DNA of 64,000 bases from contig NZ_CP134890.1 in assembly GCF_032098525.1 (NCBI RefSeq), positions 1,240,001-1,304,000 on the forward strand, written 5' to 3'. A program made the position numbers and the translations under genes. Origin of the DNA: Flavobacterium sp. PMTSA4 (GTDB lineage Bacteria; Bacteroidota; Bacteroidia; Flavobacteriales; Flavobacteriaceae). The notes beneath the pieces are model-generated. The model saw only the letters and a program-made list of their open reading frames with translations. It was not told where the DNA came from and did no database searches. This document shows, in pieces, positions 43,352 through 52,698 of this stretch (within the stretch, counting starts at the first letter, position 1; every line of letters starts with the position of its first letter).

Positions 43352-43966
43352 ATGAACAATATCATCATTCATCCTAGTTATTTCCCATCAATTAGTCATT
43401 TTATTGCAATGGCAAAAGCGGATGTGGTAACTTTTGAAATGGATGATAATTTTCAAAAACAAACCAATAGAAACCGAATGTACATTTATAGTCCGAATGG
43501 CATTCAGTTATTGAACATTCCTGTTAAGCATAACAAAATAGGTCATCAAAAAACAAAAGATGTTCGTATAGAAAATGATTTTGATTGGCAAAAGCAACAT
43601 TTCAAATCATTGGAAGCTGCTTACAGAAGTTCGCCCTTTTTCGAATATTTTGAAGATGCTATTCTACCTATTTTTGAAAAAAAACAATCTTTCTTGATGG
43701 ATTTAAATCTTCAAACGATGGAAATTGTTTCTAGTTGTTTGAAATTTGAATTCGATTATGATGAAACCACCGAATATTTTCACGAATTAACCGATAAAAT
43801 AGATTTTCGTGGTTTAATTAACGGTAAAAAAGATCAAACTGTTCTTGGACCTTACACACAGGTTTTTGAAGAAAAACACGGTTTCATCAATAATTTAAGC
43901 ATACTCGATTTGTTGTTCAACGAAGGAAGATATTCTTTGGATTATTTGAAAAATCAAAAAATATAA
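43352..43966 (+). CDS. WbqC family protein
   Basis: This 204-residue protein shows the WbqC pattern: YFPSISHFIAMAKADVVTFE, KQTNRNRMYIYSPNGIQLLN, IPVKHNKIGHQKTKDVRI and the end LNLQTMEIVSSCLKF with YTQVFEEKHGFINNLSILDL. WbqC is linked to sugar biosynthesis genes elsewhere, but its reaction is not established. Here it closes the parA-lepB run. It converges with the endonuclease/phosphatase gene with a single base between the stops and no terminator. Confidence 0.88.
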   Translation: MNNIIIHPSYFPSISHFIAMAKADVVTFEMDDNFQKQTNRNRMYIYSPNGIQLLNIPVKHNKIGHQKTKDVRIENDFDWQKQHFKSLEAAYRSSPFFEYFEDAILPIFEKKQSFLMDLNLQTMEIVSSCLKFEFDYDETTEYFHELTDKIDFRGLINGKKDQTVLGPYTQVFEEKHGFINNLSILDLLFNEGRYSLDYLKNQKI

Positions 43967-43967
43967 T

Positions 43968-45014
43968 TTATTCAAAAGCCAATCGTGTCATGATTGGAAA
44001 GTGGTCTGACTTTTCAAACTTATTAAAACTTTTAAAGTTCTTTACTTTAATCCTTTTATCGGTAAAAATATAATCAATTCGGGCAGGATAGTATTTGAAA
44101 TTATAGGTTTGACCAAAACCTTTTCCTGCTTCTTCAAAGCAATCATTCAAATCTCCTTTAATATTTCGATAGATGTATGAAAACGCGCTATTATTCATAT
44201 CGCCACAAATAATCAACGGATAATTGCACTCTTTTTTATGGTTCACAAAAATCTCCATCTGAAATTCTTGTCGTTTAAAAGCATCTCTAATGCGTCCGAA
44301 AACCATTTGCGATTTCTTTTTGTCAATGGTTTCAACATTGTTAGAAATCTCATTGACATCTGGCGAAATTTTTATCGATTGCAAATGCATATTATATACA
44401 CGCAAAGTGTCTTTTCCTTTCTTTATATCGGCATAAATGATATTGTTGCCGTCTTGCAGCAAATGTAAATTACCTTGATTAAATATTGGAAATTTCGAGA
44501 AAATTGCTTGACCTGTTTTGATTTTATCACCTTCAATAAAAACGGCTTTGTATTTATAAACTCTCAAGTCAATTTTTGCGTTTTCTGAATATTCTTGAAT
44601 GCAAATAATGTCTGGATTTTTTTCGTTTATGAATGAAAGTATATCATTCCCCACATTTTTATCATCAATCCATTCAAAAAGATTAAACAACCGAACATTA
44701 TAACTCATTACCGTGAAATCTTTTTCAACTTTGGGCAAATCGGTTGAAGAGAATTTATAAAACTTATTGATAAATGTTATTCCTAACAACAATATTATTC
44801 CAGAAAAAATTAGTTGCCTTTTAAGTTGTAACAACCAATAAAGAAAAAATAATCCGTTAAGGATTAAAAATAAAGGCAAAATCAAAGTTAATACAGAAAG
44901 TAAAGGAAAAGCTTTGGGTGCTAAAAAAGGTAAAAAATAAGCAACAATAGTCAATACTATCAAAATAATATTGAATCCATAGATTATTTTATTGAACCAT
45001 GAAAGTTTTTTCAC
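43968..45014 (-). CDS. Endonuclease/exonuclease/phosphatase family membrane protein
   Basis: This 348-residue protein has two to three N-terminal membrane helices (about residues 10-85) and then an EEP domain: FTVMSYNVRLFNLFEWIDDK, NPDIICIQEYSENAK, YPLIICGDMNNSAFSYIYR and the closing KSDHFPIMTRLAFE. The metal-binding Asn, Glu, Asp-x-Asn and Asp-His residues are present, so a phosphodiesterase or phosphatase activity facing the periplasm is likely; the substrate is unknown. It is the last gene of the mutL-rhomboid-rhomboid operon. Confidence 0.88.
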   Translation of the reverse strand: MKKLSWFNKIIYGFNIILIVLTIVAYFLPFLAPKAFPLLSVLTLILPLFLILNGLFFLYWLLQLKRQLIFSGIILLLGITFINKFYKFSSTDLPKVEKDFTVMSYNVRLFNLFEWIDDKNVGNDILSFINEKNPDIICIQEYSENAKIDLRVYKYKAVFIEGDKIKTGQAIFSKFPIFNQGNLHLLQDGNNIIYADIKKGKDTLRVYNMHLQSIKISPDVNEISNNVETIDKKKSQMVFGRIRDAFKRQEFQMEIFVNHKKECNYPLIICGDMNNSAFSYIYRNIKGDLNDCFEEAGKGFGQTYNFKYYPARIDYIFTDKRIKVKNFKSFNKFEKSDHFPIMTRLAFE

Positions 45015-45020
45015 TTAGCT

Positions 45021-45884
45021 TTATTTACCCGATTTAAACAGAAATTCTTTCTCTTCTTTAGTTAGACTATCATAACCCGATTGACTGATTTTATCTAATA
45101 TTTCGTCAATCTGTTGTTGGGTTTTGTCTTTCATAACTATTTTACTTTCTCTTTTTGGGGCATTCCTTTTAGATGAAACGTGAACTTTCTTGAAAGGAGT
45201 TTTTTGCTTTCTGTCAAATATAGAATAAAAAAAGTTAATCACGTTATTAACAATTTTACTTAAATCGGTTCCGTTTAGCAATAATTTTATATAAATAAAT
45301 CCAAAAAAAGCACCACTTAAATGTGCAATATGACCGCCAGTATTATTCAGTTGAATTTGCATTAAATCGATAAGAAGAAGTACAGCTGTGATGTGCCATA
45401 ATTTGACATTACCTATAAGCATCAATCTGATTTCCATTAAAGGTTGATAAGTTGTTGTTGCCACTAATAATGCCATTATAGCAGCAGATGCACCAACCAT
45501 TGTGGAAGATTTCCCTAGAAAATAAAAACTCAACAAAAAGGCCAATCCAGCAAAAATAGCACTGAGAAAATATAGTCCAAGGTATTGTTTTTGAGTAAAA
45601 AAAGTTAAAAACAATCGACTACTAAAGTTCAAAACCATCATATTGAAAAACAAATGCAAGAATCCATTATGAAAAAAAGCATATGTCAATATTGTCCACG
45701 GCTTTATAAAAACAACTTTTGGTTGTGAAGAAATAGCTAACCAGTTTGGATAATCAAAAAAACCTAATTTGAATTGGTAGAAAAAAATAATTGACAACAG
45801 AAATAAACCAACATTCCAATAAATCATTTTATTGGTAATGCCACCTATTTTGTACTGCAATTTTAAATCATCAATTATACTCAT
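45021..45884 (-). CDS. Rhomboid family intramembrane serine protease, second of two
   Basis: This 287-residue rhomboid has six membrane helices in residues 20-210. The catalytic serine lies in MVGASAAIMALL, where the usual GxSG is GASA, and the histidine in GHIAHLSGAFFGFIYIKLL. The HNGFLHLFFNMMVLNF segment in helix 2 is typical. A basic cytoplasmic tail of about 70 residues ends in KEEKEFLFKSGK. It cleaves membrane proteins within the bilayer; targets are unknown. It follows the other rhomboid by three bases. Confidence 0.9.
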   Translation of the reverse strand: MSIIDDLKLQYKIGGITNKMIYWNVGLFLLSIIFFYQFKLGFFDYPNWLAISSQPKVVFIKPWTILTYAFFHNGFLHLFFNMMVLNFSSRLFLTFFTQKQYLGLYFLSAIFAGLAFLLSFYFLGKSSTMVGASAAIMALLVATTTYQPLMEIRLMLIGNVKLWHITAVLLLIDLMQIQLNNTGGHIAHLSGAFFGFIYIKLLLNGTDLSKIVNNVINFFYSIFDRKQKTPFKKVHVSSKRNAPKRESKIVMKDKTQQQIDEILDKISQSGYDSLTKEEKEFLFKSGK

Positions 45885-45887
45885 AAT

Positions 45888-46646
45888 CTAATCCCAACGG
45901 TTTTTATTAAATTGATTTTTTTTCCAAAACCACATCATAATAAAACCAGTTATTGCACCGCCAATATGAGCAAAATGTGCAACTCCAGTTCCACCACTTC
46001 CAAAAAGTGAATTTCCTTTTAGTCCTAAAAATAAATCCAAGGCAATTAATCCTGGAACAAAATATTTGGCTTTAATTGGCACTGGAATAAAAAGCATCAT
46101 CAACTCAGCATTAGGAAACATGAATGCAAAAGCCGTTAACAATCCATAAATTGCTCCAGAAGCTCCAAGTGATGGAATATTGTATGAAGCATAAAGTTGT
46201 TCCAATTTAGACAACGGCACTACATTTAAAATTTCTTGATTATATTTTCCTTCCCTAGAAATTATACCTATAACTTGATCTGAAATTCCTGCTTCTTTTA
46301 ATGAATTTACAACAGAATTATATTCATAATATGAAAATCCTAAATGCAACAACGCTGCGCCAAGTCCACACGAAATGTAAAAGAATAAGAACTTTTTGGT
46401 TCCCCAAAAATGCTCTAATGGCGAACCAAACATAATTAATCCAAACATATTGAAAACAATATGCATTAAATTTGGCATTGGTGCATGCATAAACATACTT
46501 GTTATTGGTTGCCAAAATCGGAACAAATCATTTTCTGGATAATACAACGAAAACAAAGGATACGCTAAATCTACAAATTGCGAACCGATGTAAAATATAA
46601 TATTGATGATTAATAACTGCTTAACAGTTTCTGTCATGCGCATCAT
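45888..46646 (-). CDS. Rhomboid family intramembrane serine protease, first of two
   Basis: This 252-residue rhomboid has six membrane helices. The catalytic serine is in SLGASGAIYGLLTAFAFMFP and the histidine in GVAHFAHIGGAITGFIMMWF. Helix 2 carries HAPMPNLMHIVFNMFGLIMF. A 45-residue insertion after the helix GLGAALLHLGFSYY is common in flavobacterial members. Its start overlaps the end of mutL by four bases, so the two are co-translated. A paralogue follows, and such a tandem pair behind mutL is usual in Flavobacteria. Confidence 0.92.
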   Translation of the reverse strand: MMRMTETVKQLLIINIIFYIGSQFVDLAYPLFSLYYPENDLFRFWQPITSMFMHAPMPNLMHIVFNMFGLIMFGSPLEHFWGTKKFLFFYISCGLGAALLHLGFSYYEYNSVVNSLKEAGISDQVIGIISREGKYNQEILNVVPLSKLEQLYASYNIPSLGASGAIYGLLTAFAFMFPNAELMMLFIPVPIKAKYFVPGLIALDLFLGLKGNSLFGSGGTGVAHFAHIGGAITGFIMMWFWKKNQFNKNRWD

Positions 46647-48517
46647 AGGGTAAATTTTTTATCTAAATCTTCCACACTCATTGTGATGAAAGTTGGTTTT
46701 TGAAATGGAGAAACATTAGGTTCTTTGCAAGCAAAAAGATTGTTAACCAAACTTTCTTGCTCTTTTTCTGTTAAATAAGTTCCAGTTTTAACTGCTAAAC
46801 ATTTTGCCATCGATTGTGCAATACTGTCATTCTGTGAAAAACTATCATTGCCTACTCCATTTTGAAAATCATTTAATAAATCATCAAAAATGATGGAAAT
46901 TTGACTTTCTGTAATAGTAACAGGCAATCCAGAAACAATGATACTATCATTTTGAATAGCATCAAAAATAAAACCTAAATTTTCAAGTGATGATTGAATT
47001 TCTTTAATCAATTCAACTTCATTAACAGAAAAAAACAACTCCAAAGGAAATAATAATCGTTGACTTGATGCTTGATGAACTGTCATGTTTGAAAGAAATT
47101 CTTCGTACAAAACTCGCTCGTGTGCACGCTTTTGATTGATAATAACAATCCCTGATTTTATTGGAGAAACGATATATTTTTTATGAATTTGATACGTACG
47201 TTTTGTTTCTTGTTCTGTATCTGTTTCCTCAAACAAAGAAGAAGAAACTGCTTCATTCTCAAAAGTAATTTCAGAATGATTAGTATTAATTTCGTCTAAT
47301 CCAACATACAAACTTTCCCAACTTGGTTGAAAATCTGGTTTTTTAAAACTAAAGTTTGAAGTTGTGCTTTTCTGCTTTTGCTTAGCCGATTCGCTATTGT
47401 TCGAGCCATCAGAAAAAGGATTGTAATTTCTATCAACTTGAATCGTTGGATATTCTGCCTCTTTTTGTTGATACTGATACGGTGTATCCAAATTTGGATC
47501 ACGATCAAAATCAAGTACTGGCGCTACGTTAAATTGTCCTAAACTGTGCTTAACAGCCGAGCGCAAAATAGCATATAAAGCATGTTCATCATCAAACTTA
47601 ATTTCAGTTTTTGTTGGATGAATATTAATATCAATAGTATTTGGCGGAACATTTAAGTATAAAAAATAACTTGGTTGTGCTCCATCCTTTAAAAGTCCTT
47701 CATAAGCAGCCATAATAGCGTGATGCAAATAACCACTTTTTATAAATCTATCGTTAACAAAAAAGAACTGTTCTCCACGATTCTTTTTGGCAAACTCAGG
47801 CTTACCAATAAAACCCTGTATATGAACTATTTCCGTTTCTTCTTTTACAGGCACCAATTTTTCATTCATTTTACCTGCAAAAACATTCACAATTCGTTGT
47901 CTGAAGTTAGAATTAGGCAAATTGAAAACCTCACTCCCATTGTGATACATAGTAAAATAAATATTCGGATGTGCTAAAGCAACACGCTGAAATTCATCAA
48001 TTATATGACGTAATTCAACTGTTTCCGATTTTAAAAAATTACGTCGTGCTGGAATATTAAAAAACAAATTCTTTACCGAAAAAGAAGTTCCTTTAGGTAA
48101 AACTGCTGGTTCTTGAGAAATAAATTTGCTGCCTTCAATAACAATATGAGTTCCAAGTTCTTCCTGTTCTTGCTTGGTTTTTTGTTCAACATGAGCAATT
48201 GCTGCAATTGAAGCCAATGCTTCACCACGAAAACCTTTGGTATGAAGAGAAAACAAATCTTCGGCATGACGAATTTTAGAAGTGGCATGTCGCTCAAAAC
48301 ACAAACGGGCATCGGTTACACTCATTCCAATTCCGTTATCAATAACTTGAACTAATGATTTACCTGCGTCTTTTATAATTAATTTTATGTCGGTTGCTTT
48401 TGCATCAACCGCATTTTCAAGTAATTCTTTTACTACCGAAGCTGGTCTTTGAACCACTTCACCAGCAGCAATCTGGTTAGCAACATGATCAGGAAGTAAT
48501 TGAATTATGCTTGACAT
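46643..48517 (-). CDS. mutL: DNA mismatch repair protein MutL, endonuclease motifs degenerate
   Basis: This 624-residue protein has the complete N-terminal GHKL ATPase: ELLENAVDAKATDIKLIIKD, DNGIGM, TKGFRGEALASIAA, and GTSFSVKNLFFNIPARRNFL. A variable linker (about 345-440) and a C-terminal dimerisation domain follow. The nuclease motif DQHAxxExxxxE reads NQKRAHERVLYE from residue 461, and the late CPHGRP-type motif reads SPFQKPT. Both lack the expected metal ligands, so this MutL probably does not nick DNA. It heads an operon with two rhomboids and a phosphatase-like gene. Confidence 0.97.
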   Translation of the reverse strand: MSSIIQLLPDHVANQIAAGEVVQRPASVVKELLENAVDAKATDIKLIIKDAGKSLVQVIDNGIGMSVTDARLCFERHATSKIRHAEDLFSLHTKGFRGEALASIAAIAHVEQKTKQEQEELGTHIVIEGSKFISQEPAVLPKGTSFSVKNLFFNIPARRNFLKSETVELRHIIDEFQRVALAHPNIYFTMYHNGSEVFNLPNSNFRQRIVNVFAGKMNEKLVPVKEETEIVHIQGFIGKPEFAKKNRGEQFFFVNDRFIKSGYLHHAIMAAYEGLLKDGAQPSYFLYLNVPPNTIDINIHPTKTEIKFDDEHALYAILRSAVKHSLGQFNVAPVLDFDRDPNLDTPYQYQQKEAEYPTIQVDRNYNPFSDGSNNSESAKQKQKSTTSNFSFKKPDFQPSWESLYVGLDEINTNHSEITFENEAVSSSLFEETDTEQETKRTYQIHKKYIVSPIKSGIVIINQKRAHERVLYEEFLSNMTVHQASSQRLLFPLELFFSVNEVELIKEIQSSLENLGFIFDAIQNDSIIVSGLPVTITESQISIIFDDLLNDFQNGVGNDSFSQNDSIAQSMAKCLAVKTGTYLTEKEQESLVNNLFACKEPNVSPFQKPTFITMSVEDLDKKFTL

Positions 48518-48624
48518 TTAATTAAAAGTAACTTGTTTAGTGGTGTAATATTAGAGATTTTTAGAAAAAATCAACGATAGCAAAATTAAGGAAAAACAAT
48601 GGTTTATTTTAGTTAATCCTTTAC

Positions 48625-48661
48625 TAAAAAAAAAACCTACTTCCAAAAGAAATAGGTTTTT
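48625..48661 (-). terminator. Rho-independent terminator of ribH
   Basis: AAAAACCTA (48631-48639) and TAGGTTTTT (48653-48661) form a 9-bp stem. On the minus strand it is followed by a run of Ts. It lies 23 bases past the ribH stop. Confidence 0.75.
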
Positions 48662-48683
48662 GATAGTATATTATAATCTACTT

Positions 48684-49199
48684 TTAAAACCCTATAGATT
48701 TTCCTTTTTGACTTGACTTTTTCCTTAAATCAGCCATTTTTATGGCAGCTATTGCAGCTTCAGTTCCTTTATTGCCATGTTTTCCTCCACTTCTATCGAT
48801 AGATTGTTGTTCTGTATTATCAGTTAGCAAACAAAAAATCACTGGAATATCGCTTTTGATATTTAAATCTTTTACACCTTGTGTTACACCTTCGCAAACA
48901 AACTCAAAATGCATGGTTTCGCCTTTGATAACACAACCAATAGTAATAACACAATCAACGCTTTGTGTTTCTATCATTTTTTTTGCGCCATAAATAAGTT
49001 CGAAACTTCCAGGAACATTCCAACGGATTATATTTTCAGCCTTAACACCACAATCTAACAATGCTGCTTCTGCGCCATTATACAATCCATTGGTGATTTT
49101 ATCATTCCATTCTGAAACCACAATCCCAAAACGAAACTCTGATGCATTTGGTAATGTATTTTTATCGTAATTGGATAAATTTTTATTTGCTGTTGCCAT
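48684..49199 (-). CDS. ribH: 6,7-dimethyl-8-ribityllumazine synthase
   Basis: This 171-residue enzyme makes the riboflavin precursor lumazine. It carries RFGIVVSEWNDKITNGLYNG, WNVPGSFELIYGAKK, CVIKGETMHFEFVCEGVTQG, PVIFCLLTDNTEQQSIDRSG, and GKHGNKGTEAAIAAIKMADL. A basic tail follows. Its length matches the family. It lies 77 bases behind the TPR gene, with a terminator between the two, so it probably has its own promoter in that gap. Confidence 0.97.
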   Translation of the reverse strand: MATANKNLSNYDKNTLPNASEFRFGIVVSEWNDKITNGLYNGAEAALLDCGVKAENIIRWNVPGSFELIYGAKKMIETQSVDCVITIGCVIKGETMHFEFVCEGVTQGVKDLNIKSDIPVIFCLLTDNTEQQSIDRSGGKHGNKGTEAAIAAIKMADLRKKSSQKGKSIGF

Positions 49200-49220
49200 T
49201 TTTTATACTGCTTTTAAATA

Positions 49221-49257
49221 AAAAAGGATTAAAGATAATGAATCCTTAATCCTTTTA
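49221..49257 (-). terminator. Rho-independent terminator of the TPR gene
   Basis: AAAGGATTAA and TTAATCCTTT form the stem, with a 13-base loop and a T-rich tract after it on the minus strand. Confidence 0.65.
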
Positions 49258-49276
49258 AAATATATTATCTAAATAA

Positions 49277-50062
49277 TTACTGTGCCATTCCAATTAAACC
49301 ATCAACACCTTGTCCTTCTGGAGTGTTTTCGTAGTTGTCCTTTAAATCAGTAAAATATTTTAAAGCATCTGCTTTATTTCCTAAAGCCAAAGCTGTTTTT
49401 CCTGCTTTTAATAAAAATCTAGGAGTTGTTAAATCGTTTTTCTTTGCTTCAGAAGCTTTAACATAATAAGTCAATGCATCTTTTGGCTGATTTTTTTGAG
49501 CATAAGCATCACCAATTGCACCAATTGCCAATGTACTTAAAACTTCATCATCCGATTTAAATTTTTCTAAACTTTTAATAGCGTCGTCATATTTACCTGT
49601 ATTCAAGTAAGCAATACCTGCATAGTAATTAGCTAAATTTCCAGCATCAGTTCCTGAATATTCTTCAGCAATTTTTACAACGCCAAATTTACCTTCAGAA
49701 CCTTTTAACACTAAATTGAATAATGAATCTGCTTTTGTATCACCATCAACAGCTTTTTGAAAGTTTTGTTGTGCAACAAATAATTCATCTGCAGCAGTTT
49801 GTTGATTTGGCTCAGCTACAAATCTTTGGTATAATAAATATCCAATTGTTACTAAAGCAATAGCACCAAGGAAACTTAAAATATATTTTTGATTTTTTTG
49901 AACAAAATCTTCTGTTCTTGAAGCTGTTTCATCAAGAGTTTCAAACGCTTTTGCTGTTGCGCTGTCTTTTTCGTCAACATTTACGTTCTCAATATAATTG
50001 TTATCTAACTTTTCTTCTTTTTCTTTTGGTGTTCTGTAACCTCTTTTGTTAAAAGTTGCCAT
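49277..50062 (-). CDS. Membrane-anchored TPR protein (YfgM-like)
   Basis: This 261-residue protein has a charged cytoplasmic N-terminus and one membrane helix at about residues 59-79 (YILSFLGAIALVTIGYLLY). Tetratricopeptide-like helices follow to the end, such as NLANYYAGIAYLNTGKYDDA, IGDAYAQKNQPKDALTYYVK and LKAGKTALALGNKADALKYF. This layout resembles YfgM, a periplasmic chaperone partner at the Sec machinery; that role here is inference. It diverges from recF. Confidence 0.88.
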   Translation of the reverse strand: MATFNKRGYRTPKEKEEKLDNNYIENVNVDEKDSATAKAFETLDETASRTEDFVQKNQKYILSFLGAIALVTIGYLLYQRFVAEPNQQTAADELFVAQQNFQKAVDGDTKADSLFNLVLKGSEGKFGVVKIAEEYSGTDAGNLANYYAGIAYLNTGKYDDAIKSLEKFKSDDEVLSTLAIGAIGDAYAQKNQPKDALTYYVKASEAKKNDLTTPRFLLKAGKTALALGNKADALKYFTDLKDNYENTPEGQGVDGLIGMAQ

Positions 50063-50204
50063 TTAAAATTATTTTAGTGTGCGCAAAAATAAAATTTTAT
50101 TCCTATTTAAAAACGATTTTTATCGATATTTTTCAATAATTTGCACGCTCTTTCAAAATAAATACTAAATTCTACAGTCTTTTCAGCAATAGCAAGCGGT
50201 TACC

Positions 50205-51284
50205 ATGTTTTTAAAAAAAATCACTTTATTCAATTATAAAAATTTTTCGGAAGCTACTTTTGAGTTTGATACAAAAATAAACTGTTTTGTTGGAAAAAAT
50301 GGTGTTGGAAAAACTAATGTACTCGATGCAATCTATCATTTATCGCAAGGTAAAAGTTATTTTAATCCTTTAGCGGTTCAAAACATTAAGCATGATGAAG
50401 AATTCTTTGTAGTTGATGGTGAATTTGAAAAAAAGGAAAGAACCGAACAAATTGTTTGCAGTTTAAAAAAAGGACAAAAGAAAATTTTAAAACGAAATGG
50501 GAAGCTTTATGAAAAGTTTTCGGAACACATTGGATTAATTCCACTTGTTATAATTTCTCCAGCCGACAGAGATTTAATTATTGAAGGAAGCGAAACTCGT
50601 CGAAAATTTATTGATAACGTAATTTCGCAATTGGATAAAAATTATCTACAAGAAATCATTAAGTACCAAAAAATCATAGTTCAACGCAATGCTTTACTTA
50701 AATATTTTGCGTTAAATCACACTTTTGATAAAGAAACGCTTTCAATATATAATGAACAATTAAATGAATTTGGACAAAAAATTTTCGAGAAACGAAAACA
50801 GTTTCTGGAGCAATTTATTCCAATTTTCAATCAATATTATCAAGAAATCAGTAACAATGCTGAATCGGTTCAATTGGTTTACCAAAGCGACTTGTTTGAA
50901 AATAATTTGATTACATTATTGGAAGAAAATCTACAAAAAGACCGAGCATTGCACTACACTTCAGTCGGAATTCATAAAGATGATTTATCGTTTGAAATTG
51001 ATGGTTTCCAAATTAAAAAATTCGGATCCCAAGGTCAACAAAAGTCGTTTCTTATCGCATTAAAATTGGCACAATTTGATTTTGTAAAAAAACAAAGTGG
51101 AGAAAAACCAATTTTATTATTTGATGATATTTTTGATAAACTTGATGAAACAAGAGTTTCTAAAATTGTTTCCATGGTAAATCAAGAAGAATTTGGACAA
51201 CTTTTCATTTCCGACACACATCCTGAACGAACCGAAAACATTGTCAAACAAACCCATCAGAGTTATAAAATATTTAATCTTTAG
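50205..51284 (+). CDS. recF: DNA replication and repair protein RecF
   Basis: This 359-residue SMC-like ATPase loads RecA at gaps. The Walker A motif is FVGKNGVGKTNVLDAIYHLS, the signature is KFGSQGQQKSFLIALKLAQ and Walker B is KPILLFDDIFDKLDE, with the final TDTHPE-like SDTHPERTENI. Its length is normal. The gene diverges from the TPR gene and is followed after 39 bases by the rhodanese-thioredoxin gene. The dnaA-dnaN neighbours of other phyla are absent, as is usual in Flavobacteria. Confidence 0.97.
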   Translation: MFLKKITLFNYKNFSEATFEFDTKINCFVGKNGVGKTNVLDAIYHLSQGKSYFNPLAVQNIKHDEEFFVVDGEFEKKERTEQIVCSLKKGQKKILKRNGKLYEKFSEHIGLIPLVIISPADRDLIIEGSETRRKFIDNVISQLDKNYLQEIIKYQKIIVQRNALLKYFALNHTFDKETLSIYNEQLNEFGQKIFEKRKQFLEQFIPIFNQYYQEISNNAESVQLVYQSDLFENNLITLLEENLQKDRALHYTSVGIHKDDLSFEIDGFQIKKFGSQGQQKSFLIALKLAQFDFVKKQSGEKPILLFDDIFDKLDETRVSKIVSMVNQEEFGQLFISDTHPERTENIVKQTHQSYKIFNL

Positions 51285-51323
51285 TCATTTAAAATTTGTA
51301 TTTTAGCAATCAAATTTTAAAAC

Positions 51324-52022
51324 ATGAAATCAAAAATATTTTCCTTATTACTCATCAGTTTTCTTTTCATCAATTGTCAAGGACAACCAAAAAAAGAAGT
51401 TCAAACAGTTGATGTAAAAACATACTCCGAAAAATTAAATAAAATAGAAAACCCACAACTTATTGACGTAAGAACACCTGCTGAATATGCTGTTGACAAA
51501 ATAAATGAAGCAAAAAACATCAACTGGAATGGAGATAACTTTATTTCTGAAGTTGAAAAATTAGACAAATCTAAACCTGTTTTTGTGTATTGTAAAGTTG
51601 GTGGAAGAAGTTCTCAAGCTGCCAATAAATTAGCTGAATTGGGATTCAAAGAAATATACAATTTAGAAGGTGGAATCATGAAATGGAATGCTGCTGGAAT
51701 GCAAAAACCTACTTCAAAAGAATATATTGGAATAACTAGTTCAGATTATGAGAAACTTATAAATTCAGATAAAAAAGTAATGGTGAATTTTAGTGCTGTT
51801 TGGTGTGCACCTTGTAAAAAAATGAAACCTTACATTACTAAAATGCAAGAAGATTTAAAAGATAAAATCAAAATTGTTCGATTGGATGCCGATGAGAATA
51901 AAAGTTTATTAGAAAATATGAAAATTGATGGTTTACCTGTTATCATAGTTTATCAAAATGGTAAAGAAACATGGAGAAATATTGGTTTCATATCTGAAGA
52001 AGATTTAAAAAAACATTTATAA
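51324..52022 (+). CDS. Rhodanese-thioredoxin fusion lipoprotein
   Basis: This 232-residue protein has a lipoprotein leader ending FLFINC (Cys18). A rhodanese domain (about 27-125) holds the persulphide cysteine in FVYCKVGGRSSQAANKLAEL. A thioredoxin domain (about 132-232) has the active site FSAVWCAPCKKMKPYI and the cis-proline in IDGLPVIIVYQNG. Both domains should act outside the inner membrane, on disulphides or sulphur transfer. The two active sites on one chain could pass sulphur or electrons between them, which is inference. The next gene begins without spacer. Confidence 0.93.
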   Translation: MKSKIFSLLLISFLFINCQGQPKKEVQTVDVKTYSEKLNKIENPQLIDVRTPAEYAVDKINEAKNINWNGDNFISEVEKLDKSKPVFVYCKVGGRSSQAANKLAELGFKEIYNLEGGIMKWNAAGMQKPTSKEYIGITSSDYEKLINSDKKVMVNFSAVWCAPCKKMKPYITKMQEDLKDKIKIVRLDADENKSLLENMKIDGLPVIIVYQNGKETWRNIGFISEEDLKKHL

Positions 52023-52697
52023 ATGATTACAAAAGAAGCATTGCAATTTCTTGCTGATTTAATTGCAAATAATAATACCGAATGGATGCATACCAACAAA
52101 AAAAGGTATGAAAACTACAAAAAAGATTATCATAGTTTTATTGCATCAATTTTAGCGGAAATGAAACCTTTAGACAGAACTTTGGAACCATTAGAGGTTA
52201 AAAATTGTACATTCAGAATTAATCGCGACATTCGGTTTAGCAAAGATAAATCGCCTTATAAAACCAATATGGGAGTTTGGTTCACCCAAAATAAAAACCG
52301 AAAAAACAGTCCAGGTTATTATATTCATTACGAAAAAAGAAATTCATTTATTGCTGGTGGCGTTTGGTGTCCTGAAGCCACAGAGCTAAAACAAATTCGA
52401 AAAGAAATTGAATTTTTCCACGATGATTTAGAGAAAATTATAGCTGATAAAAATTTCAAAAAAGAATTTGGAGAAATAACTCGTGATGAAAACAACATGC
52501 TCAAAAAAGCTCCAAAAGATTTTGACCCAAATCATCCTGCTATTGAATTTTTGAAACTAAAAAGTTTTACAGCTTCGGCTAAAATTGATGATAAATTATT
52601 TACTGATAAAGATTTCAGCAAACTTGTTGCTCAAAAATTAATTACTCTAAAACCACTAAATGATTTTCTAACTCGAGCATTAGAAACCGAAGAATAA
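52023..52697 (+). CDS. DUF2461 domain-containing protein
   Basis: This 224-residue protein matches DUF2461: FLADLIANNNTEWMHTNKKR, CTFRINRDIRFSKDKSPYKT, NMGVWFTQN, GYYIHYEKRNSFIAGGVWCP and LKKAPKDFDPNHPAIEFLKL. The family (also TIGR02453) is widespread and of unknown function. It has no signal peptide, so it is cytoplasmic. It begins directly after the rhodanese-thioredoxin stop and ends one base before the glycosyltransferase start. Confidence 0.93.
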   Translation: MITKEALQFLADLIANNNTEWMHTNKKRYENYKKDYHSFIASILAEMKPLDRTLEPLEVKNCTFRINRDIRFSKDKSPYKTNMGVWFTQNKNRKNSPGYYIHYEKRNSFIAGGVWCPEATELKQIRKEIEFFHDDLEKIIADKNFKKEFGEITRDENNMLKKAPKDFDPNHPAIEFLKLKSFTASAKIDDKLFTDKDFSKLVAQKLITLKPLNDFLTRALETEE

Positions 52698-52698
52698 A

